Of a stretch of DNA of 35,528 bases, positions 16,946-24,399 are shown piece by piece. The stretch is from Rhodobacterales bacterium HKCCSP123 (GTDB lineage Bacteria > Pseudomonadota > Alphaproteobacteria > Rhodobacterales > Rhodobacteraceae): contig WVSO01000030.1 in the NCBI GenBank assembly GCA_015689745.1, positions 1-35,528 of the forward strand, read 5' to 3'. The stretch's first letter is position 1; each line of letters starts with the position of its first letter. The notes beneath the pieces are model-generated. The model was given only the letters and a program-made list of their open reading frames with translations, was not told the DNA's origin and searched no databases. Both the position numbers and the translations under genes were made by a program.

Positions 16946-18193
16946 ATGAGTGATTTCGCCGAGAACGCCTGGGCCGCGACGCGCAACCTGCGGGCCCTGT
17001 TTCCGCCCACGCCGCTGCAGCGGAACGTGCACCTGTCCGAACGTTTCGGCGCCGACATCTGGCTGAAGCGCGAGGACCTGTCGCCGGTCCGGTCCTACAA
17101 GCTGCGCGGTGCCTTCAACGCCATGCGCAAGGTGCTGGCCGCCAACCCCGAAGCGGCCGAGTTCGTCTGCGCCAGCGCGGGCAACCACGCGCAGGGCGTG
17201 GCCTTCGTCTGCGCGCATTTCGGGGTGAAGGGCCGCATCTACATGCCGGTCACCACGCCCGAGCAGAAGATCATGAAGACCAAGACTTTCGGCGGTGCGG
17301 CGGTCGAGATCGTGCTGACGGGCGATTTCTTCGACCAGACCCTTGCCGCGGCCAAGGCCGATTGCGAGGCGCGGGGCGCGCATTTCCTGTCGCCCTTCGA
17401 CGACCCGGACGTGATCGAGGGCCAAGCCTCGGTCGCGGTCGAGATGATCGAGGAAATGGGCCGCGCGCCCGACCGGCTGATCCTGCCGGTGGGCGGCGGC
17501 GGGCTGTCGGCCGGGATGATCTCGTTCCTCGATGCGATCGGGGCCGAGACCAAGGTGACGCTGGTCGAGCCGGCGGGGGGCGCCAGCTTGACCGCGGCGC
17601 TGAAGACGGGCGCGCCGCAGACCATCCCGATCACCGACACTTTCGTCGACGGGGCCGCCGTGGCGCGGATCGGCGACCGGACCTTCGAGGTGTTGCGCCG
17701 GGTCGCGCCGGTGGATGTCAAGATCGCGCCCGAGAACCGGATCTGCGTCACGATCCAGGAGATGCTGAACATCGAGGGGATCGTTCTGGAGCCCGCCGGT
17801 GCCCTGTCGGTCGACGTGCTGGATGAGATGCGGGACGAGATCGCGGGGCAGACCGTGGTCTGCGTCACCTCGGGCGGGAATTTCGATTTCGAGCGTCTGC
17901 CCGAGGTCAAGGAACGCGCGCAGAACTGGCAGGGGCTGAAGAAGTATTTCATCCTGCGCCTGCCCCAGCGCCCCGGCGCGCTGCGCGATTTCCTCGACCT
18001 GCTGGGGCCGGGGGACAACATCGCGCGTTTCGAGTACCTGAAGAAGAACAGCCGCAATTTCGGCTCGGTCCTGATCGGGATCGAGACCGACGATCCGGCG
18101 AATTTCGATGCGATGATCGCCCGTGTCACCGCTCGGGGGTTCGGTTTCCGCGATATCACGACCGACGAGGTTCTGGCCGATTTCCTGATCTGA
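16946..18193 (+). CDS. ilvA: Threonine ammonia-lyase (threonine deaminase), short form
   Basis: 415 aa. Deaminates threonine to 2-oxobutanoate, the first step of isoleucine synthesis. PLP lysine is Lys52 in SYKLRGA; the phosphate-binding glycine loop is PVGGGGLSAG (about 180). One C-terminal ACT-like regulatory domain (about 333-415, starting FILRLPQRPGALRDFLDLL) marks the short IlvA class, unlike E. coli IlvA with two; feedback control by isoleucine and valine may therefore differ. The ATG at 16946 lacks a strong ribosome binding site (CCGGGCGGC). ilvD lies 7 kb upstream on the same strand but is not in the same transcript. Confidence 0.96.
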   Translation: MSDFAENAWAATRNLRALFPPTPLQRNVHLSERFGADIWLKREDLSPVRSYKLRGAFNAMRKVLAANPEAAEFVCASAGNHAQGVAFVCAHFGVKGRIYMPVTTPEQKIMKTKTFGGAAVEIVLTGDFFDQTLAAAKADCEARGAHFLSPFDDPDVIEGQASVAVEMIEEMGRAPDRLILPVGGGGLSAGMISFLDAIGAETKVTLVEPAGGASLTAALKTGAPQTIPITDTFVDGAAVARIGDRTFEVLRRVAPVDVKIAPENRICVTIQEMLNIEGIVLEPAGALSVDVLDEMRDEIAGQTVVCVTSGGNFDFERLPEVKERAQNWQGLKKYFILRLPQRPGALRDFLDLLGPGDNIARFEYLKKNSRNFGSVLIGIETDDPANFDAMIARVTARGFGFRDITTDEVLADFLI

Positions 18194-18201
18194 CCCCGGT
18201 C

Positions 18202-18528
18202 TCAGGCGGCGCTTGCGACACCGGGCAGATCGGTGGAGAGCGCCGTCATCGCCGCGGCGAAGGCGTCGGCGACACCGGCGATGTCGGGCGGATGCCCGGC
18301 CCTGCAGGCCCCCTCGGCCAGGGTGCAGGCTTCGGAGAAGGCCGTCAGCCCGAGGTTGAGGGCACCGCCGCGCAGGAAGTGGAAGTCATCGGCCGTGGCG
18401 GTCGCGGGCGCGCGCTGAAGGCTGGCCAGCTTCTCGCCGATCTCGCTGACGAGGAGACAGGCGACATCGGCGAAATCCTCTTCGCCGATGTCGTCGCGCA
18501 GGGCGTTCAGGCGATCCCGGTCGATCAC
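18202..18528 (-). CDS. Histidine-containing phosphotransfer (Hpt) domain protein
   Basis: 108 aa, a free-standing Hpt domain. The phosphorylatable residue is His50 in DFHFLRGGALNLG, matching the H-x-L-[KR]-G-[SGA]-x3-LG signature. The rest is the expected four-helix bundle, with EDFADVACLLVSEIGEKLASLQRA before and AFSEACTLAEGACRAGHPP after. Free Hpt proteins relay phosphate between a hybrid kinase and a response regulator. It is divergent from the receiver-PP2C gene at 18682, with 153 bases between, which makes that receiver an obvious candidate partner (inference). No kinase gene is in the window. It ends 8 bases from the convergent ilvA stop. Confidence 0.92.
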   Translation of the reverse strand: MIDRDRLNALRDDIGEEDFADVACLLVSEIGEKLASLQRAPATATADDFHFLRGGALNLGLTAFSEACTLAEGACRAGHPPDIAGVADAFAAAMTALSTDLPGVASAA

Positions 18529-18572
18529 GGTCGCGGTCTCCTCATGGTCGGGTCGTCAGGCTAGGCCCCGGA

Positions 18573-18638
18573 GGTTAACGGCAGGTTTCGACATGACGGT
18601 GCGATAGATCGTCTTGTCGCATTCATCCCCGGTTAACG
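18573..18638. promoter_or_regulatory. Two GGTTAACG sites in the Hpt/receiver-PP2C divergent region
   Basis: GGTTAACG occurs at 18573-18580 and again at 18631-18638, 58 bases apart, in the 153-base region between the divergent signalling genes. GTTAAC is itself a palindrome. The first is followed after 7 bases by TTTC, a poor match to a CtrA box (TTAA-N7-TTAA). A shared regulator is possible; no -35/-10 pair is convincing here. Confidence 0.3.
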
Positions 18639-18681
18639 CCGCCTGGTGCAGGACGCGGCCCATGTTTCGGAATTTCCGCCC

Positions 18682-19977
18682 ATGCTGCATAGCCCCGAAC
18701 ACCTGACCTGGCCCAATTCGTACCCCCCGCCTGAGCCGCAGCGGGTGCTGGTGGTCGATGACAGCCGCGCGCAGCGGATGCTTCTGTCCTCCCTACTTCG
18801 CCGATGGGGGCACGAGGTGGTCGATTGCGGCACCGCCGAGGAGGCCCTGGTCGCCGCGCTGGACCCGACCGTGGACCTTGTGATCAGCGACTGGGTGATG
18901 CCCGGTCTTACCGGGCCGGAGTTCTGCCGTCACGTCAGGACCAACCGCCGCGCGGGCTATGCCTATGTCATCCTGCTGACCTCGAAGACCGGCGATTCCG
19001 CCCTGTCCGAGGGGCTGGAGGCGGGAGCCGACGATTTCCTGACCAAGCCGGTGCGCCCGCCCGAGCTGCGCGCGCGGCTCAATGCCGGGGCGCGAATCGT
19101 CGCCATGCAGCGCGATCTTGTCAGCAAGAACGGGCTTCTGACCGGCGCGCTTGGCGAACTTCGCACGCTCTACGACGCGCTCGACCGCGACCTGGACGAG
19201 GCGCGGCGCCTGCAACGTGCCCAGATGCAGGACCGCGCGCGGCGTTACGGGCCGGTCGATGTGTCCCTCTGGCTGAAGGCCTCCGGTCACATCGGGGGCG
19301 ACATGGTGGGCGCCTTCCCGGTCGAGGGCGATACCGTGGGCGTTTTCGGCCTCGACGTGTCGGGCCACGGTGTCGCTTCGGCCATTGTCGCCGCCCGCGT
19401 CGCCGGTATCCTCAGTGCCGCGAGCCCCGATCAGAACATCGCGCTGACCCGCCGCGCCGATGGCGGCTTTCGGGCCGTCTCGCCCGACCTGGCCGCGGCG
19501 CGGCTCAATCGCATGATCCTGAGCGAGATGCGCTCGGACCGCTATTTCACCCTTGCGCTCGGGTTTCTCGACATTCCCACGGGTATCCTCTCGATGGTTC
19601 AGGCGGGCCACCCTCATCCGCTGGTCCTGCGCGCCGATGGCGAGATCGAGTTCGCGGGGGCGGGCGGCTTGCCCATCGGGCTGATCGAGGGGGCCGACTA
19701 CGAGCGGTTCGATGTTGCCCTACACCCGGGTGACCGGGTCCTGGTCTATTCGGACGGCCTGATCGAGTGTCCCGGCGCCAGCGGCGGCGCGCTGGAGGAG
19801 GAGGGGCTGGTCCGGTTGGCCCGGCTCGCCGCGCCACATGGCGGGCTGCATTTCCTCTCGGCGCTGGAGGATGGGCTTGCACGGTTCGCGGGAACGGCCA
19901 ATTTCTCCGACGATGCCTCGGCCGTGCTGATCACCTACCGCGGTCCCACGGATTACAGCCCGCGCCACGCACGGTAG
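18682..19977 (+). CDS. Response regulator with PP2C (SpoIIE/RsbU-type) phosphatase output
   Basis: 431 aa. Receiver domain at 21-136: acidic pair Asp26-Asp27, phosphoacceptor Asp70 (LVISDWVMPG), Thr100 and Lys122 (TKP). A helical linker with coiled-coil character follows (about 136-188). The PP2C phosphatase of SpoIIE type spans 195-425, with metal ligands Asp208 (GGDMVG), Asp225 (GLDVSGHG), VYSDGLIECPG and FSDDASAVL near the end. Such proteins dephosphorylate anti-sigma-factor antagonists in partner switching, controlling general stress or biofilm programmes. No anti-sigma or antagonist gene is nearby. The ATG at 18682 is chosen; a GTG at 18646 would add 12 residues. Neither start has a good ribosome binding site. 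Confidence 0.95.
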   Translation: MLHSPEHLTWPNSYPPPEPQRVLVVDDSRAQRMLLSSLLRRWGHEVVDCGTAEEALVAALDPTVDLVISDWVMPGLTGPEFCRHVRTNRRAGYAYVILLTSKTGDSALSEGLEAGADDFLTKPVRPPELRARLNAGARIVAMQRDLVSKNGLLTGALGELRTLYDALDRDLDEARRLQRAQMQDRARRYGPVDVSLWLKASGHIGGDMVGAFPVEGDTVGVFGLDVSGHGVASAIVAARVAGILSAASPDQNIALTRRADGGFRAVSPDLAAARLNRMILSEMRSDRYFTLALGFLDIPTGILSMVQAGHPHPLVLRADGEIEFAGAGGLPIGLIEGADYERFDVALHPGDRVLVYSDGLIECPGASGGALEEEGLVRLARLAAPHGGLHFLSALEDGLARFAGTANFSDDASAVLITYRGPTDYSPRHAR

Positions 19978-20402
19978 CTGCGCACGAAATACCGGTCGCC
20001 CGACACCGCAAGCCGCGTCTCTGCCACGTCCCATGGAAGGAACACCGCGGAATGTCCGGCCTCGGTCGGCTCGCCGCGCCGCGGGCCGAGCCGGGCGTGG
20101 TAGACATGGCAGAGCTTCTGGGCATGAAGATCGTACTCGGGCATGTAGGTGTACCGATGGAACATCCCCAGGCGGCGTGCCGAGTGGATGATGTAGCCGG
20201 TTTCCTCCATCACCTCGCGCGCCAGCGCGACGAGTGGCTGCTCGCCCGGATCGATGCCGCCGCCGGGCAGTTGAAGCTCGGGCCGGGGCTCTTCCTGGAA
20301 GGTGGCCAGGATGCCGTCGCCCGCCTCGATGATGGCGTAGACCCCCGGTCGCGGCCTGTAGCGCAGGCTGGGGTCGGGCTGGCTGCCGAAACGTCGGTTC
20401 AT
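19953..20402 (-). CDS. NUDIX hydrolase
   Basis: 149 aa. A complete Nudix box is present: GGIDPGE, then seven residues, then REVMEETGY (overall GX5EX7REVXEEXGY). Upstream is RPRPGVYAIIEAGDGILATFQ, and downstream a tyrosine-rich MFHRYTYMPEYDLHAQKLCHVYHARL. NUDIX enzymes hydrolyse nucleoside diphosphates linked to another moiety; the substrate cannot be predicted from the box alone. The start at 20402 has GGGAG six bases upstream. Its 3-prime end overlaps the convergent receiver-PP2C gene by 25 bases. Confidence 0.93.
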   Translation of the reverse strand: MNRRFGSQPDPSLRYRPRPGVYAIIEAGDGILATFQEEPRPELQLPGGGIDPGEQPLVALAREVMEETGYIIHSARRLGMFHRYTYMPEYDLHAQKLCHVYHARLGPRRGEPTEAGHSAVFLPWDVAETRLAVSGDRYFVRSYRAWRGL

Positions 20403-20501
20403 GGGAGGCTCCCCCGTGGCGTCGTTCCCTTGTGCCAGAGGGCGAGGGGGCGGGAAATCCCCCCTCTCGCCAAGACCACCGCCTTGGGCTAAGGGACGCC
20501 C

Positions 20502-21467
20502 ATGACCGACGACCAGAAAGCCGCGATCCGCGCCACCGCCGCGCGCGTCCTGACGACCGAGGGACAGGCCGTCACCGCCATGGCCGATGCCCTCCCCGAG
20601 GATTTCGCCCCCGCCGTCGAGGCGATCCTTGCCACGAAGGGCCGCGTGATCCTGTCGGGGATCGGCAAGTCGGGACATATCGCGCGCAAGATCAGCTCGA
20701 CCTTCGCCTCGACCGGTACGCCCTCTGCCTTCGTCCATCCCGCCGAGGCGAGCCATGGCGACCTGGGCATGGTGATGCCCGGCGACCTGACGATCCTGAT
20801 TTCCAACTCCGGTGAAACGGCGGAGTTGAAGGACATCATCGCCCATGTCGCGCGTTTCGGAATCCCGATGGTGGCGATCTCCGGCAGGCCCGACAGCACG
20901 TTGATGCAGGCCGCCGATTTCCGTCTCGTCCTGCCGCCCGCGCCCGAGGCCTGCGTCATCGGCATGGCGCCGACCACCTCGACCACGCTGACGCTGGCGC
21001 TGGGCGATGCGCTCGCGGTGGCCACGATGGAGCGGCGCGGCTTCCTGCCCGAGCAGTTCCGAACCTTCCACCCGGGCGGCAAGCTTGGCGCGCAACTCAG
21101 CAAGGTCGCCCAGCTGATGCATGGCGGCGCGGCTCTGCCCCTGGTCGAGGCCGACACGCCCATGTCCGACACGCTCATCGTGATGAGCGAAAAGAGCTTC
21201 GGCATTGCCGGTGTCGTGTCGGACGGGCGCCTTGTCGGCGTGATCTCGGACGGAGACCTGCGGCGCAACATGACCCGCCTGATGGAGCGGACCGCGGGCG
21301 AGGTGGCGACGAAGTCACCCCGCGTGATCGCCCCCGAGGACCTGGCCGCCGAAGCGATGGCGGTAATGTCCGGCAACCGGATCACCGCGCTCTTCGTGGT
21401 CGATGACGACGCGCGGCCCGTGGGCCTTCTTCACATCCACGACTGCCTGCGCGCCGGTCTCGCCTGA
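20502..21467 (+). CDS. kdsD: D-arabinose 5-phosphate isomerase, KpsF/GutQ/KdsD family
   Basis: 321 aa. Converts ribulose 5-phosphate to arabinose 5-phosphate, the precursor of KDO in lipopolysaccharide and some capsules. An SIS domain spans about 38-175 (GRVILSGIGKSGHIARKISSTF, then HPAEASHGDLGM and ISNSGETAELKD). The family motif HPGGKLGAQL is near 193. Two CBS domains follow (about 205-265 and 270-321, with GVISDGDLRR and ITALFVVDD). Length and layout match E. coli KdsD/KpsF. A capsule-specific KpsF copy cannot be ruled out, since polysaccharide genes start 700 bases downstream. It begins 99 bases from the divergent NUDIX gene; the ribosome binding site is weak. Confidence 0.95.
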   Translation: MTDDQKAAIRATAARVLTTEGQAVTAMADALPEDFAPAVEAILATKGRVILSGIGKSGHIARKISSTFASTGTPSAFVHPAEASHGDLGMVMPGDLTILISNSGETAELKDIIAHVARFGIPMVAISGRPDSTLMQAADFRLVLPPAPEACVIGMAPTTSTTLTLALGDALAVATMERRGFLPEQFRTFHPGGKLGAQLSKVAQLMHGGAALPLVEADTPMSDTLIVMSEKSFGIAGVVSDGRLVGVISDGDLRRNMTRLMERTAGEVATKSPRVIAPEDLAAEAMAVMSGNRITALFVVDDDARPVGLLHIHDCLRAGLA

Positions 21468-21473
21468 TGGCAA

Positions 21474-21502
21474 ACGGCCCCGCCCGGATGGGGCGGGGCC
21501 GT
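21474..21502. terminator. Stem-loop after kdsD
   Basis: Perfect 11-bp stem, ACGGCCCCGCC (21474-21484) with GGCGGGGCCGT (21492-21502), loop of 7 bases. It lies 6 bases after the kdsD stop, between convergent genes. In the minus direction it ends in TTTG. No long U-tract on either side, so termination efficiency is uncertain. Confidence 0.5.
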
Positions 21503-21533
21503 CAGCCGACTGCGAGAGGGAGAGCCCCCCGGT

Positions 21534-21863
21534 TCAGTTGGAGTCATCGGCACGGCGGAGTTGCTCGAAGATGTCGGCGGCGTGGGCCGGCGTGTCCGGG
21601 AACAGGGTCACCGTGTCGGCATCGATGCGGTCGGCGGGGCTGTCGACCGACGCGTTGAAGTGGCGCACCGCGACCGCGACCGAGCTGTCGCCGCGGGTCG
21701 AGACGCTCGTGCCGAGAACCGGCCCGTCGGGCCCCACCGCGATGGCGTCCGACCCGCTGTCGGCACTCATGTTGAGCTTCTCGATGACGAAGCTCGCTTC
21801 GGTGGCGAGTGCGGGAGCGGCGGTTGCAGCGACGAGTGCGGCGGTGATCATGAAGCGCTTCAT
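21534..21863 (-). CDS. Small secreted protein of unknown function
   Basis: 109 aa, not recognised. A signal peptide is clear (MKRFMITAALVAATAAPALA, cleavage near residue 20), and a GAAAGGAAA stretch precedes the ATG. The mature part of about 88 residues has no cysteines. It includes a hydrophilic beta-like region (SFVIEKLNMSADSGSDAIAV, TRGDSSVAVAVRHFNAS) and a short C-terminal helix (PAHAADIFEQLRRADDSN). The gene lies between kdsD and the epimerase operon, and a palindrome shared with the wza upstream region sits about 150 bases upstream. A surface or periplasmic role is likely; nothing more can be said. Confidence 0.82.
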   Translation of the reverse strand: MKRFMITAALVAATAAPALATEASFVIEKLNMSADSGSDAIAVGPDGPVLGTSVSTRGDSSVAVAVRHFNASVDSPADRIDADTVTLFPDTPAHAADIFEQLRRADDSN

Positions 21864-22006
21864 CTGGCTTTCCTTTCGGTTTGCGTGTTGGGCCCAGGGC
21901 CCGTCTTGTCGTGTCGAATTCAGGCTGTGTGCCTTTCGATGAGCAGGAGATGCGCCTCGGGCTGCCCTGTTTCAATTCACGAAAACCGGAAATTCATGCG
22001 AGTTCA

Positions 22007-22020
22007 GTGCAAATATGCAC
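22007..22020. promoter_or_regulatory. GTGCAAATATGCAC palindrome, candidate operator (copy 1)
   Basis: GTGCA and TGCAC arms flank AATA. The 12 central bases TGCAAATATGCA differ from the site at 24293-24304 only by swapping A and T at two central positions. It sits in the AT-richest part of the 275-base gap between the secreted-protein gene (start 21863) and the epimerase stop (22139), about 150 bases upstream of the former. Confidence 0.4.
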
Positions 22021-22102
22021 ATACACGCCGAACCCGCGCACCGCCCTCACGCCGACGTCAGAACCGGTCGCGCTGCCGTGAGCGGTGGGGCTTTTTCTGC
22101 AG

Positions 22103-22118
22103 GAATTCCAAGGAATTC
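22103..22118. other. GAATTCC/GGAATTC inverted repeat downstream of the epimerase operon
   Basis: Seven-base arms with a 2-base gap, also readable as the direct repeat AGGAATTC at 22101-22108 and 22111-22118, exactly one helical turn apart. It lies 21 bases past the epimerase stop on that strand. No U-tract follows, so it is either a 3-prime-end structure or a protein-binding site. The rest of the gap 21864-22138 shows no coding sequence or RNA gene. Confidence 0.35.
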
Positions 22119-22138
22119 ACGGCTTCGCGACGCGTCGG

Positions 22139-23155
22139 TCAAACGCCGTGATAGTCGCGATACCAGGCCACGAAACGGGCGACGCCCTCTGACACGGGGG
22201 TCTTCGGCGCGTCGCCCGTCAGCGACTTCAACAAGGTGGCATCGGCCCAAGTGGCGGGCACGTCGCCGGGCTGCATCTCCATGAAACGCTTCTCGGAAGA
22301 GGTGCCCGTCGCAGTCTCGATCGCCTCGATGAAGTCGAGCAGGCGGACAGGCTCGGAATTGCCGATGTTCACGATCCGGAAGGGGGCGACGGGGCTGAGG
22401 CTGTCGCCGGCCGTCACGTCGGCTGCCGTGCCGGGGCGCGGAGGCACGACATCGATCAGCCGGACGATGCCGTCCACGAGGTCATCGACATAGGTAAAGT
22501 CCCGGCTCATGTCGCCGTGGTTGTAGACGTCGATCGGGTTCCCCTCGAGGATCGCCCTGGTGAACTTGAAGAGCGCCATGTCGGGCCGCCCCCATGGACC
22601 GTAGACCGTGAAGAAGCGGAACATCGTCACCGGCAGGTCGTAGAGATGCGCATAGGAATGCGCCATCGCCTCGTTCGCCTTCTTGGTGGCCGCGTAGAAG
22701 GACATCTGCGTGTCGGCCTTCTGCGTCTCGGCATAGGGCATCTCGGAGTTGGCGCCGTAGACGCTTGAGGTCGAGGCCAGAAGGCTGTGCGCCGGCGGAA
22801 AGGCCCGCATCGCCTCGAGCAGGCGGAAGGTGCCGACGAGGTTGGCCTCGACATAGCTTTCGGGATGGTCGATCGAGTAGCGCACGCCCGCTTGCGCCGC
22901 GAGATGGATCACCGCGTCGGGGCGCTCCTCGTCCATCAGGTCATGCAGCAGGCCCGGCGTCTCGATCCGGGCATTGACCGCCCGAAAGCCGGCCGATTGC
23001 AGCAGCATCGCTTGCCGCCGCTCCTTGAGCCGGACGTCGTAATAATCGGTCAACGCGTCGAGGCCGATAACCTCCCACCCCTCGGCCAACAGCCGGACCG
23101 ACAGGTGATAACCGATGAATCCAGCCGCCCCGGTGACGAGCGCGCGCCGGGTCAT
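22139..23155 (-). CDS. UDP-glucuronate 4-epimerase-type NAD-dependent epimerase
   Basis: 338 aa, extended SDR family. NAD-binding GAAGFIG at 9-15; catalytic Tyr154 and Lys158 in SFYAATKKANE, with the serines STSSVYG at 128-134 before them. DALTDYYDVRLKERR after strand 2 and the later FRFFTVYGPWGRPDMALFKFTRAI are the signature of the UDP-glucuronate 4-epimerase group (LpsL/CapI/Gae), which makes UDP-galacturonate for capsule or LPS. The sequence does not prove the substrate, but these blocks separate it from GalE and RmlB. Its ATG overlaps the galE TGA (ATGA at 23155-23152), so the two are translationally coupled. Confidence 0.92.
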   Translation of the reverse strand: MTRRALVTGAAGFIGYHLSVRLLAEGWEVIGLDALTDYYDVRLKERRQAMLLQSAGFRAVNARIETPGLLHDLMDEERPDAVIHLAAQAGVRYSIDHPESYVEANLVGTFRLLEAMRAFPPAHSLLASTSSVYGANSEMPYAETQKADTQMSFYAATKKANEAMAHSYAHLYDLPVTMFRFFTVYGPWGRPDMALFKFTRAILEGNPIDVYNHGDMSRDFTYVDDLVDGIVRLIDVVPPRPGTAADVTAGDSLSPVAPFRIVNIGNSEPVRLLDFIEAIETATGTSSEKRFMEMQPGDVPATWADATLLKSLTGDAPKTPVSEGVARFVAWYRDYHGV

Positions 23156-24165
23156 GCCCGTGCCTTGAGGTTCGACACCCAGGCCCAGGAACTGGCGCAC
23201 ATCTCGTCGATGTCCCTTTCCGTGCGGAAGCCCAGAACCTCGGCCGCCTTGTCGGCACTGGCGACATAGACCGGCACATCGCCGGGTCGGCGGTCGGCCA
23301 GGGTGTAGGGCAGGTCGCGGTTGCAGGCACGCTTGTAGGCCGCGATCACCTCGAGCACCGAATGACCCCGCCCGGTGCCGAGGTTCACGAGGTGGCTTTC
23401 GCCGGTGTCGAGCAGCGATTGCAGCGACAGGACATGCCCGCGCGCAAGGTCCTCGACGTGGATGTAGTCGCGCACGCCGGTGCCGTCGGGCGTGTCGTAA
23501 TCGTCCCCGTACACCGAGATGCGCTCGAGCTCACCCATCGCGACCTTGGCGACCAGGGGCATCAGGTTGTTGGGAATGTCGCGCGGGTCCTCTCCGATCA
23601 GAGCCGAGCCATGCGCGCCGGCCGGGTTGAAGTAGCGCAGCGTGCCGACGGCCCAGTCGGGGTTCGACTGGCGCAGCCAGCCCAGCATCTGCTCGCTCAT
23701 GATCTTGGTCTGCCCATAGGGGTTCATCGCGCGCAACGCGGCGGTCTCGGGCGTCGGGGTCTCGTCCGGAACGCCGTAGACCGTCGCCGAGGAGGAGAAG
23801 ACGATGCGGCGGCAGCCCGCCGTCTCCATCGCGCGCAACAGATTGGTGAGCCCGCCGACGTTCACGTCGAAATAGTCGAGCGGCCGGGCCATGCTTTCGC
23901 CCACGGCCTTGAGGGCGGCGAAATGGACCACGGCTTCGATCTCCTGGTCGACAAGGGTCCGCGACAACAGCCCGGCGTCGCGCACGTCGCCGTCGATGAC
24001 CTGCACCGGCCGCCCGGTGATCTGCGCCAGCCTGTCAGGCACCGACCGCCGTGCGTTCGAGAAATTGTCGAGGATCACGACCTCGTGCCCGGCGTCGACC
24101 AGTGCGACATAGGTGTGCGACCCGACGTAGCCGGCCCCCCCGGTCAGAAGAATACGTGACGACAT
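23152..24165 (-). CDS. galE: UDP-glucose 4-epimerase
   Basis: 337 aa, normal length. Interconverts UDP-glucose and UDP-galactose. NAD-binding GGAGYVG (9-15), serines at 124-126 in VFSSSATVYG, catalytic Tyr150 and Lys154 in NPYGQTKIMSE. LRYFNPAGAHGSALIGEDP and the GalE-specific DGTGVRDYIHVEDLARGH follow. The extra residues in the YDTPDGTGVRDYIHV block are typical of GalE. First gene of a two-gene operon with the UDP-glucuronate 4-epimerase. Divergent from the export lipoprotein gene, 234 bases away, so the three form an envelope polysaccharide locus. Confidence 0.95.
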   Translation of the reverse strand: MSSRILLTGGAGYVGSHTYVALVDAGHEVVILDNFSNARRSVPDRLAQITGRPVQVIDGDVRDAGLLSRTLVDQEIEAVVHFAALKAVGESMARPLDYFDVNVGGLTNLLRAMETAGCRRIVFSSSATVYGVPDETPTPETAALRAMNPYGQTKIMSEQMLGWLRQSNPDWAVGTLRYFNPAGAHGSALIGEDPRDIPNNLMPLVAKVAMGELERISVYGDDYDTPDGTGVRDYIHVEDLARGHVLSLQSLLDTGESHLVNLGTGRGHSVLEVIAAYKRACNRDLPYTLADRRPGDVPVYVASADKAAEVLGFRTERDIDEMCASSWAWVSNLKARA

Positions 24166-24207
24166 GACACCAGCGCCCCCCAGATGTTCCGGATGACGCT
24201 TCTACGC

Positions 24208-24233
24208 TTCAAGGCCGAGATTCAAGGTCAAGT
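24208..24233 (-). promoter_or_regulatory. Candidate galE promoter region with TTCAAGG direct repeat
   Basis: TTCAAGG is repeated at 24208-24214 and 24221-24227, 13 bases apart. On the minus strand a TTGACC hexamer (24233-24228) overlaps the second repeat and could be a -35 for galE, 63 bases upstream of its ATG. No good -10 is seen at 16-18 bases, so a regulated or alternative-sigma promoter is possible. Confidence 0.25.
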
Positions 24234-24292
24234 TGCCCGGCGCCGGCCCCGGGCCCGCCCGGATCACGCCCGTGGTGGGTCGGGCCGCTCCG

Positions 24293-24328
24293 TGCAAAAT
24301 TGCATCGCCACGCGAAATGCATCGTGCA
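24293..24328. promoter_or_regulatory. TGCAAAATTGCA palindrome and TGCATCG direct repeats (copy 2)
   Basis: TGCAA and TTGCA arms flank AA at 24293-24304. TGCATCG occurs at 24301-24307 and again at 24318-24324, followed by TGCA. With a leading G the palindrome reads GTGCAAAATTGCA and matches the site at 22007-22020 closely. It sits in the galE-wza divergent region, 29 to 40 bases upstream of the candidate wza -35, a position typical of an activator site. The rest of 24166-24292 shows no gene. Confidence 0.4.
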
Positions 24329-24332
24329 GGCG

Positions 24333-24360
24333 TTGACGCCGGAAGGCCCGCCGGTAATGT
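24333..24360 (+). promoter_or_regulatory. Candidate promoter of the polysaccharide export gene
   Basis: TTGACG (24333-24338, 5 of 6 to consensus) and TAATGT (24355-24360, 3 of 6) are 16 bases apart, 40 bases upstream of the ATG at 24400. The weak -10 and nearby repeats fit a regulated promoter. Confidence 0.35.
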
Positions 24361-24399
24361 CGGTTTCGTGTGCAGGACGAGTACGATCCGGGGGGATCC

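Noticed and set aside
18573-18593. CtrA binding box at TTAACGGCAGGTTTC
   Set aside because: Only the first half-site matches TTAA; the second is TTTC, so the full motif is not met.
21864-22138. Possible small RNA or tRNA in the 275-base gap
   Set aside because: No cloverleaf, no terminator with a proper U-tract and no promoter pair; only the palindromes listed were supported.
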